Part shown: positions 8,269 through 13,976 of the stretch, one piece after another
How the letters are laid out: each line of letters opens with the position of its first letter
Position numbering within the stretch: the stretch's first letter is position 1
DNA from: CAYZEZ01 sp964477295
GTDB taxonomy: Bacteria > Bacteroidota > Bacteroidia > Bacteroidales > SM23-62
DNA length: 20,755 nt
Assembly (NCBI GenBank): GCA_964477295.1
Contig: CAYZEZ010000051.1
Coordinates: 1 to 20,755 of the forward strand
Direction: 5' to 3'
Program-made: the position numbers and the translations under genes
The notes under the pieces: generated by a model
Databases searched by the model: none
Seen by the model: the letters and a program-made list of their open reading frames with translations, nothing else
What the model was told of the DNA's origin: nothing

Positions 8269-8363
8269 CACGGCGGGACAGAATGGTTATTAACTTAGTT
8301 TTTACACAGCCTCTTCAGCCAACGGATTTGAGAGCTGAAGCCCCATATAGTTCAATTCAGTTT

Positions 8364-8389
8364 CATTATCCACCGGTTGAAACTGACGG
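8364..8389. repeat. REP-like repeat copy, imperfect palindrome
   Basis: This 26-base unit contains CGGTTGAAAC and ends GACGG. It matches the copy at 8433-8458 at 22 of 26 bases in the same orientation. Its stem has a wobble pair and two mismatches. A short spacer module with GCTGAAGCCC-like sequence precedes each copy. Confidence 0.75.
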
Positions 8390-8432
8390 CAATTCATTTC
8401 CAGGCTGAAACCCAGATCATTTCATCCCTGCT

Positions 8433-8458
8433 CATTATTCGTCGGTTGAAACCGACGG
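8433..8458. repeat. REP-like repeat copy overlapping the MutS-like gene 3' end
   Basis: The core is a perfect 8-bp stem, CGTCGGTT (8440-8447) with AACCGACG (8450-8457), and a GA loop. The unit supplies the last seven codons (PSVSTDE) and the stop codon of the MutS-like gene. Confidence 0.8.
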
Positions 8459-10258
8459 TATCTGATCACCCTTCACCGAAATCCCCATTTGCTTCATGAG
8501 CTCCGTCGCATTCAGTGTCTTGCATACACCGCGCTTCAATTTATAATTAAAAGTAAACTTTCCGCACTCAATCTGTACTTCAAAAGAATAATTCAACAGA
8601 TTATTTGGAAATTCATTTTCGAGTTTGCTCAGTTCAAGGTCGTGGGTCGCAATGATCCCTGCCGCATTGTATTCAATCAACTGCCTGATCAGCATCTCCG
8701 AACCGAAGTGCTTGTCTTTTGAGTTCGTCCCTTTAAGTATCTCGTCCAGCAGTATCAATACTTTACGGTCACTCTTGTAGTGGTCAATGATAGATTTTAA
8801 CCTTTTTAATTCAGCATAAAATGTGGATTCCCTGTTGCGGAGAGAATCACCGATCCGCATACTGGAATATATCTCAACCGGTTGAAATTCAAATCTGGCT
8901 GCACAGACCGGTGCTCCTGTCATGGCCAGTACGAGATTGATCCCAATCGTTCTGAGAAAGGTGCTCTTCCCCGACATGTTCGACCCGGTAACCAGTATCA
9001 ATTGTCCCCAGTTATCAATCTCCAGATCATTTCCAATACGTTCTTCCGAGGGTATTAGCGGGTGACCAGTTTCCCGGGCGGAAATTAGTCTCTCCGATTT
9101 GCTTAACACGGGAAAGGCATACCCCGGGTTATTAAAAGCAAAACCTCCAAGGCTGTTCAGGGCATCAAATTCAGCCAGTATACCAAACCATCCGGAGACC
9201 TCGCCACCGTGCTCCTTTTTCCAGTGGTTCAAACGCCTGATGCATTGCAAATCCCACATAAGGATCGCATTGAGTACACTGCCCATCAGCATGTTCAGTC
9301 GCCAGTCGAACTGACCGGTTAACCGGGTAAGCTTTTTCATCTTGGTACTGACCGGTACAGGATTCAGCAGGGAGGATTGCAGATCGATAAGCTTAGGAGA
9401 TATAAAGTTTTCATTTTCAGTTTTTTCAAGCAGGTTGTTGTATTTACTGAGGAGCAGGTTTTTTCGGGAGATATTTGCGTATTCTTTGTTGATTTTTACC
9501 AGGTATCCCGCGACAATACCTAGTTGAAGCAGCACCATGAAGACAGGAATATTATATCTGATAAGAAAAATCGATAAAACAATGGTCACGATTGTGATGG
9601 CAGGTAGTCCGTATAACACTGCAAGCATAAATGGATTAAAAGAGATCGAAACAGGTGTTTCAAGCCATTTCTTCAAATCGTTCAATTCGGATTCGATTTC
9701 AGGTATCAGCCTTCCCCGGGCCTGAAATGATTGCCTCCATTCAGTTTTATCTTTTAGCTCACCTATTGCCGCCTGGTTTAGCCTGATAGTATCAGCCTGT
9801 GATGGGGAGGACAGTATCCCTGCCAGTTTCTTTCTGCCGGTTGAAGTACTGGTGGCATTTATGTATTGAAAAAGCGAACCCTCTCCATATATATCCAGGT
9901 CACCGGAACAGGGATGATTTGAATCGATGAATTCCTCTCCCTGGTCGAAAGAGGAGTAATTCCATTCCAACCGCAGTAACTCTTCCTCATTAATTTTGAT
10001 TAATTCCGAGACATACTTTTTACCTGAAATCAATTCTGAATACCTGCTAACCAGGAATAGAAACAGTGATATCAGTGCGACAAAAGAAAGGACAGACCAG
10101 ATCCAATTGTACTTAAAAACAATGGCAGATATTGCTACAGCAAGTATGAAGGCAATTAGCCTGAAGAGGGATATAAAGCCGATCCGGCGTTGCAGCCTTT
10201 TCTGAGTTCTTTGAAAGTTATTTATCCGCCTGGTATAATAGGAGTGGAGATCTGACAT
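8435..10258 (-). CDS. Membrane-anchored MutS-family ATPase
   Basis: The 607-residue protein lacks the MutS mismatch-recognition and connector domains. It has two predicted transmembrane helices near the N-terminus (about 27-47 and 53-72) and two more at about 209-231 and 235-254. A MutS core-like helical region precedes the C-terminal ABC-type ATPase. Walker A is GSNMSGKST at 425-433, Walker B is VLILLDE at 500-506, and the switch His is His539 (ATHD). The motif DSLRNRESTFYAEL at 471-484 is the MutS-family signature region. All nucleotide-handling residues look intact. Such MutS-related membrane proteins are known in Bacteroidota, but their role is unclear; a part in post-replicative mismatch repair is not supported by the domain set. 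The C-terminal PSVSTDE is encoded by a REP-like repeat. A degenerate repeat tract starts at the base next to the ATG. Confidence 0.9.
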   Translation of the reverse strand: MSDLHSYYTRRINNFQRTQKRLQRRIGFISLFRLIAFILAVAISAIVFKYNWIWSVLSFVALISLFLFLVSRYSELISGKKYVSELIKINEEELLRLEWNYSSFDQGEEFIDSNHPCSGDLDIYGEGSLFQYINATSTSTGRKKLAGILSSPSQADTIRLNQAAIGELKDKTEWRQSFQARGRLIPEIESELNDLKKWLETPVSISFNPFMLAVLYGLPAITIVTIVLSIFLIRYNIPVFMVLLQLGIVAGYLVKINKEYANISRKNLLLSKYNNLLEKTENENFISPKLIDLQSSLLNPVPVSTKMKKLTRLTGQFDWRLNMLMGSVLNAILMWDLQCIRRLNHWKKEHGGEVSGWFGILAEFDALNSLGGFAFNNPGYAFPVLSKSERLISARETGHPLIPSEERIGNDLEIDNWGQLILVTGSNMSGKSTFLRTIGINLVLAMTGAPVCAARFEFQPVEIYSSMRIGDSLRNRESTFYAELKRLKSIIDHYKSDRKVLILLDEILKGTNSKDKHFGSEMLIRQLIEYNAAGIIATHDLELSKLENEFPNNLLNYSFEVQIECGKFTFNYKLKRGVCKTLNATELMKQMGISVKGDQIPSVSTDE

Positions 10259-10350
10259 GAAAAAATGACTAAAATGACTAAAATGAGCTGAAACGACTAA
10301 AATGAGCTAAAGTGATCAAAATGCATATAATGAGCTAAAGTAACCTAAAA
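10259..10350. repeat. Degenerate 9-10 bp tandem repeat tract
   Basis: About nine units resembling AAATGACTA or AAATGAGCTA lie directly upstream of the MutS-like start codon. The first two units are identical; later ones drift. Any promoter of the MutS-like gene must lie in or beyond this tract, and I see no TAnnTTTG match in it. Confidence 0.75.
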
Positions 10351-10466
10351 ATATGCATTTTTCCCATTTGCATCTCAATTGCCAATCAGAATAAATGCAC
10401 CCCGCGCAAGTGCCTCCGGGGATTGGTGCCCATGGAGCGATTCAGTTAATATGTTTACAGTTTCAA

Positions 10467-10498
10467 TTGGTAAGGATTCAAAAAGTTTATTAAATTTA
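10467..10498 (+). promoter_or_regulatory. Candidate promoter of the FISUMP lipoprotein gene set
   Basis: TTG (10467-10469) is followed after 21 bases by TAAATTTA (10491-10498), which matches TAnnTTTG at seven of eight positions. The AT-richness of the area makes chance matches likely. A possible nested structure lies just upstream: CCAAT (10382-10386) with ATTGG (10422-10426), enclosing CCCCG and CGGGG. Confidence 0.35.
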
Positions 10499-10532
10499 TT
10501 TATTCCGTATTAAATAAAGGCCTGTTGCAAAG

Positions 10533-11642
10533 ATGATCTTCAAATTTAAACTGGCGTTTTGTTTAACTGCCCTGATCCCGCTGATTTCCGCATGCACGAT
10601 TTCTGAGCATACCCCAGAAGCTGATCCTTTGTCAAATCTATTTGAAGTACAGCACGTTACAATATACGGGTTTTCTGATGGAAGGGTAATAGCCCATGTC
10701 TCCGGCGGAAGGAAACCATATCTGTATTCATGGTTTAATGGTTGCTCGGACAGTATTAATAGTAGTCTTACTGCAGGAATATATTACCTGACAATTACCG
10801 ATGCTATTGACCAGGTTTTGAGGGACAGTGTGAGGGTTTCACAACCTGACTCATTGGTAATTATCCTGATGGCTCATGATGCAAGTCAACCCGGTCAGCA
10901 GGATGGTTCTGTTGACCTGGAGATATTGGGTGGCGTGCCGCCTTATGAGGTCCTCTGGTCGAACGGAGATACCGTAGATGATCCGGAAGGACTGATCCCG
11001 GGTGAATACTGGGTCAGGGTAGTGGATGCCCATCAGGCAGAACGCCGGGATACAGTTTTTATAGGGGCAGGTGAGAATGCCGTCATCGATATTGATGGCA
11101 ACGCATATGCAACAGTTGAAATTGGCGATAAAGTCTGGATGAGGGAAAACCTGAAGGTAGAGCATGATCCGGATGGGAAATCAATAACATCATTCTGTTA
11201 TAATGATAATGACAGCCTGTCGGCAACCTATGGCAGGCTGTATACCTGGGATGTGTCCATGAATGGCTCAGTTACCGAAGGTGCACAGGGGATATGCCCG
11301 GATGGCTGGCATATTCCTTCGGATGCAGAATGGATTGAACTTGAAGTTTTTCTCGGGATGGACAGAGGGATTGCTGAAATGGAAAATATCTGGCGGGGTA
11401 CGGATGAGGGGGCCAAACTCAGGGTGGGTGGAAGTTCAGGCTATGATGCCCGCTATGCAGGCCGGCGTTCCACGGCTGGCGGTTATTCCCTGCTCGGGTT
11501 TTTTGAGTATGTATGGACATCCACTGAATATGGAGATTATGCATGGAGGCGCTGCCTGCGGTCCGATGTAAACACTGTCGGCCGCTGGAATACCTTTCCC
11601 AAGACCTATGCTTTTTCGGTAAGGTGTATTAAGGATGAGTAA
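10533..11642 (+). CDS. Lipoprotein with SprB-like repeats and FISUMP domain
   Basis: The 369-residue protein has a lipobox (LISAC, lipidated Cys21). Two SprB/PKD-like beta modules follow at about 36-104 and 107-175; each has a GGxxPYxxxW core and ends in a GxYxxxxxDA-type strand. Residues about 184-367 are a Fibrobacter succinogenes major paralogous (FISUMP) domain: IDGNAYATVEIGDKVWMRENL at its start, then YGRLYTWD, CPDGWHIPSDAEW, and AFSVRCIKD at the end. Cys222, Cys255, Cys341 and Cys365 could pair as disulfides. FISUMP proteins are surface or secreted proteins of unknown biochemical role, common in Bacteroidota and Fibrobacter. Two envelope genes follow on the same strand, the first only 24 bases away, so it likely heads an operon. 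Confidence 0.92.
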   Translation: MIFKFKLAFCLTALIPLISACTISEHTPEADPLSNLFEVQHVTIYGFSDGRVIAHVSGGRKPYLYSWFNGCSDSINSSLTAGIYYLTITDAIDQVLRDSVRVSQPDSLVIILMAHDASQPGQQDGSVDLEILGGVPPYEVLWSNGDTVDDPEGLIPGEYWVRVVDAHQAERRDTVFIGAGENAVIDIDGNAYATVEIGDKVWMRENLKVEHDPDGKSITSFCYNDNDSLSATYGRLYTWDVSMNGSVTEGAQGICPDGWHIPSDAEWIELEVFLGMDRGIAEMENIWRGTDEGAKLRVGGSSGYDARYAGRRSTAGGYSLLGFFEYVWTSTEYGDYAWRRCLRSDVNTVGRWNTFPKTYAFSVRCIKDE

Positions 11643-11666
11643 TAATAATTCGAAGAATGGAAAAGA

Positions 11667-12032
11667 ATGAAACAAGTAATCATATTTAATAAACTGCTGA
11701 TCACCATTTGCATGGTTGTTTTTTTTGTCGGGTGCAGGGACGAAGAATCCAAACAGGAGTGTTTAGAATATCCATTGAATTTTATTAGTCTCATCGCTGA
11801 GCAGGACACCATCGAAGCAGGTGGTAGTAGTACCATTACGGCCACAGCTGAAGGATATGAGTTGTCGTATGAATGGTCTGCCTCCCAGGGTTTTATTATA
11901 CCGGGATCAGAGGCTTACCAGGTAACCTACTCGGCTTCTCCCTGTTCTGTCGGAAAGATAACTATTACCTGCAAAGTGACAGATGCCTGTGATAACTCTG
12001 AAACCATAAGATTAACCATTGTTGTTCTGTAG
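11667..12032 (+). CDS. Small lipoprotein with one Ig/PKD-like domain
   Basis: This 121-residue protein has a signal peptide with lipobox FVGC (Cys23). The mature part, about 95 residues, is a single Ig/PKD-like beta sandwich: GGSSTITATAEG, YEWSASQG, then ITCKVTDACDN and a final beta strand at the C-terminus. The conserved Trp and the paired cysteines fit an Ig-like or PKD fold. It has no catalytic residues, so a binding or scaffold role at the outer membrane is inferred. It starts 24 bases after the FISUMP gene, and its last 14 bases overlap the next gene, which points to translational coupling. I do not recognise a named family. Confidence 0.8.
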   Translation: MKQVIIFNKLLITICMVVFFVGCRDEESKQECLEYPLNFISLIAEQDTIEAGGSSTITATAEGYELSYEWSASQGFIIPGSEAYQVTYSASPCSVGKITITCKVTDACDNSETIRLTIVVL

Positions 12033-12960
12033 ATACTGTTTCATATTGATTATACTGGTCTTTGGGGCAAAACCGGCAATCTCCCAATGCTTTTCCTCTG
12101 CAAATCCTGTAGGCGGATCCTCAAATCTTCTGGTTCTGGACAAGAAAACATTCCGGTTTGTCGGCTATTACCGGCATGCATACAGTAACCGATACTTTGA
12201 AGGTTCGTCAAAGTCAGATTTCAATCAGGTAAATACGGCAGATTATAATTACGGTGGAGTGATCTTAGCTTTTGGAATTTTTCAGAAACTTACCCTGGAA
12301 ACTGAATGGGGCTATTTTTTTAACAAGACCTACCATTTTAATGTTCCGGCCCATACTGATTTATCGGGACGCGGTTTCTACAATACTGTAGTTTCGGGTA
12401 AATTCCGTATTCTCACCGATTATGTCCATCGATTTTATATCTCGGGAAGTGCGGGTGCCAAAATCCCATTGTCACTCAACTCAAAAGTGAAGGATGGTAT
12501 TACCCTGCCTGTCGATCTTCAACCCTCGACCAATGCATTTGGAAGTGTGTTGCAACTGTTTTTTGTGAAAGAAAACTCGGAATCAGGGATGAGGTATTTC
12601 CTGATAAGCAGGTTTGAATACAATTTGCCCAATCGAAATGATTATCAATTGGGTAAGGCGTTCATGACTTCTTTATTTGTTTCAAAGCACTTCCCGGATC
12701 ATTGGTTGCCCGGAGATTGGACCGCCATCATCCAGCTCAGGAATGAAACCAGGACGAAAAACAGGCGGGAGGGAGACATGGAAGTTTCCACCGGAGGATC
12801 TGTATTCCTGTTGTCGCCCCAGGTTAATTATTCAATTCAGGAGAAATGGAATGTGTCTTTTATTTTTGATATCCCGGCATATCAGTATTTGAACGGTACA
12901 CAACTGGCTTACAATTATGCCTTTACGATCAACCTTTCCAGGGATATAAGTTTCTATTAA
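12019..12960 (+). CDS. Outer-membrane beta-barrel protein, unnamed family
   Basis: The start is the TTG at 12019: an in-frame TAA lies six bases upstream, and the first 23 residues (MLFCRYCFILIILVFGAKPAISQ) form a signal peptide that would be lost with a later start. The 313-residue protein is mostly alternating amphipathic beta strands with aromatic girdle residues (Tyr, Phe, Trp) and ends in a strand finishing SRDISFY, with a terminal aromatic as in many outer-membrane barrels. The mature N-terminus, CFSSANPVGGSSN, has a Gly/Ser-rich start. It overlaps the preceding small lipoprotein by 14 bases. The lipoprotein pair and barrel may act together at the cell surface, but the function is unknown. 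Confidence 0.8.
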   Translation: MLFCRYCFILIILVFGAKPAISQCFSSANPVGGSSNLLVLDKKTFRFVGYYRHAYSNRYFEGSSKSDFNQVNTADYNYGGVILAFGIFQKLTLETEWGYFFNKTYHFNVPAHTDLSGRGFYNTVVSGKFRILTDYVHRFYISGSAGAKIPLSLNSKVKDGITLPVDLQPSTNAFGSVLQLFFVKENSESGMRYFLISRFEYNLPNRNDYQLGKAFMTSLFVSKHFPDHWLPGDWTAIIQLRNETRTKNRREGDMEVSTGGSVFLLSPQVNYSIQEKWNVSFIFDIPAYQYLNGTQLAYNYAFTINLSRDISFY

Positions 12961-13151
12961 GGTTTGGAGTCATGCTGAATTTAGTTCAGCATCAAAAGCG
13001 CAGATAAGAAAAGATCCTGAAATAAATTGCTAATGGCATCATTTAAAAGTATCGTCATGCTGAACTTGTTTCAGCATCTCCTGATACCTGAGAACGAGAT
13101 CCTGAACTCCCGAGTTCTCGGGACACGGTGAATTCAGGATGACAAAATAGC
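12961..13151. repeat. Cluster of CTGAA/TTCAG inverted repeats between convergent genes
   Basis: Hairpins are seen at 12972-12992 (ATGCTGAA/TTCAGCAT) and 13057-13077 (same arms). A lone ATCCTGAA arm lies at 13014-13021. The larger inverted element at 13054-13143 contains the second hairpin and another at 13108-13123 (TCCCGAG/CTCGGGA). Because this sits between the OMP and SH3 genes, which converge, these hairpins may also end transcription from both sides, although T runs are weak. Confidence 0.8.
13054..13143. repeat. 90-bp element with near-perfect inverted ends
   Basis: It starts GTCATGCTGAA and ends TTCAGGATGAC; the arms match at 10 of 11 bases. Nested hairpins lie at 13057-13077 and 13108-13123. 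It encodes no protein. Confidence 0.7.
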
Positions 13152-13868
13152 CTATTTAGTTGATTTCTTCAGTGAGTTTAAAATCTGGATCACTTCCGGG
13201 ATCAACTCTGATTTGCTGAGATCCTGGTTCTGAATAATATCTTCCAGCGCAGTTTCCTTTTTGGTGGCATCTTTTTCATTCATGGCCGCCCTGGTATAAA
13301 GGGCTACTGCAATGTCATAATCTTCGTAGGATATACTTATGGGCTTGATCCAGCCGCTTTCAACCCATGATCCTTCGGCCCGCTTTCCTTTAACTTCAAT
13401 CCATTCACCTTCGGACTGCATAACGGCAACCACATCCATCTTGCTGTATTTCTTGTCGGTTTTATTCAGCAGGTCGGGCCGGGAATAGATCTCTGCATCA
13501 CTTACCAGGACTGCAGCCTCTGCGTTTACTACGACCAGGTTCGATTGCGTCCAGCCTTCCTTATCATCCATCAGCCGCACTTTAATGTATTCGGTGTTGT
13601 TTGCTGAATCCATTGCAGTTATCCCGAGCGATGTAAGTTTTTCGCCCATTTTAATGGATGTCAGCCACTTACCATTTTTATTGGGGGCATCCCGGAGTCC
13701 AAGGTTTCCCCAGTAGATGGAAACTGCAGGAGCTTCTTCAACAGCGACTACCTCCTCTGTTCCTGCAGCCCCTGTTCCTTCATCGCCAGCAGGTTTATTA
13801 GCCCCGGATTTACAAGAATAAAACGTAATTAAGGAAAATACGATTAGCAGTGAAAACAAGCTTTTCAT
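13152..13868 (-). CDS. Lipoprotein with two bacterial SH3-like domains
   Basis: The 238-residue protein has a lipobox-like signal end (FYSC, Cys19) and an acidic, Ala/Gly-rich linker to about residue 46. Two SH3b-like domains follow. The first (about 47-115) has GNLGLRDAPNKNGKWLTSIKMG and EGWTQSNLV; the second (about 117-178) has AEIYSRPD and SGWIKPISI. The last 60 residues are helical. SH3b domains usually bind peptidoglycan or other wall or protein ligands, and here they are placed on the periplasmic or outer surface. It is the last gene of the minus-strand run, 88 bases after the large lipoprotein, and ends next to the CTGAA/TTCAG repeat cluster. Confidence 0.88.
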   Translation of the reverse strand: MKSLFSLLIVFSLITFYSCKSGANKPAGDEGTGAAGTEEVVAVEEAPAVSIYWGNLGLRDAPNKNGKWLTSIKMGEKLTSLGITAMDSANNTEYIKVRLMDDKEGWTQSNLVVVNAEAAVLVSDAEIYSRPDLLNKTDKKYSKMDVVAVMQSEGEWIEVKGKRAEGSWVESGWIKPISISYEDYDIAVALYTRAAMNEKDATKKETALEDIIQNQDLSKSELIPEVIQILNSLKKSTK

Positions 13869-13952
13869 TATATATAAGTTAAAATTTAAACGAAATTACA
13901 ATTTTTATTTACCAATCCTAAATACTTCCCCTGCACTCACTGTCCACACGCA

Positions 13953-13976
13953 CGGATCACTGATCACCGATCACCC
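13953..13976. repeat. Degenerate heptamer tract (CCGATCA type) at a stop codon
   Basis: Three 7-bp units, CGGATCA, CTGATCA and CCGATCA, lie in register at 13953-13973, with weaker units on the left from about 13932. On the minus strand they encode part of the last codons (VIGDQ) and the stop of the 848-residue lipoprotein. Confidence 0.7.

Larger units (their letters stand above)
8148..8313. mobile_element. 166-bp MITE-like element with 15-bp perfect TIRs and TTCA duplication
   Basis: The ends are GAGGCTGTGTAAAAA (8148-8162) and its exact reverse complement (8299-8313). They are flanked by direct TTCA copies (8144-8147 and 8314-8317), the signature of a transposition event. No protein is encoded: the small open frames across it are not gene-like. 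The interior holds a CTGAA/TTCAG hairpin (8187-8207) and a 10-bp C/G-rich hairpin (8247-8268). It would need a transposase supplied elsewhere in the genome; I cannot name the IS family from the ends alone. It lies 44 bases upstream of the tricorn-like gene, so it may have changed that gene's promoter region. Confidence 0.85.
8136..8325. repeat. REP-like palindrome split by a MITE
   Basis: CCGTTGGCTTCA (8136-8147) and TTCAGCCAACGG (8314-8325) flank the MITE. Removing the element and one TTCA copy gives CCGTTGGCTTCAGCCAACGG, a perfect palindrome with a 9-bp stem and a 2-base loop. This is the same build as the REP-like copy at 8440-8457. Confidence 0.8.

Noticed and set aside
8108..8293. A 61-codon plus-strand open frame across the MITE
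   Set aside because: It is made of REP-like and MITE sequence, has no gene-like composition, and ends inside the element.
8364..8458. Repeated palindromes as a CRISPR array
   Set aside because: Only two same-orientation copies are present, with a 43-base gap that itself contains a shared spacer module; no cas genes are in the window.
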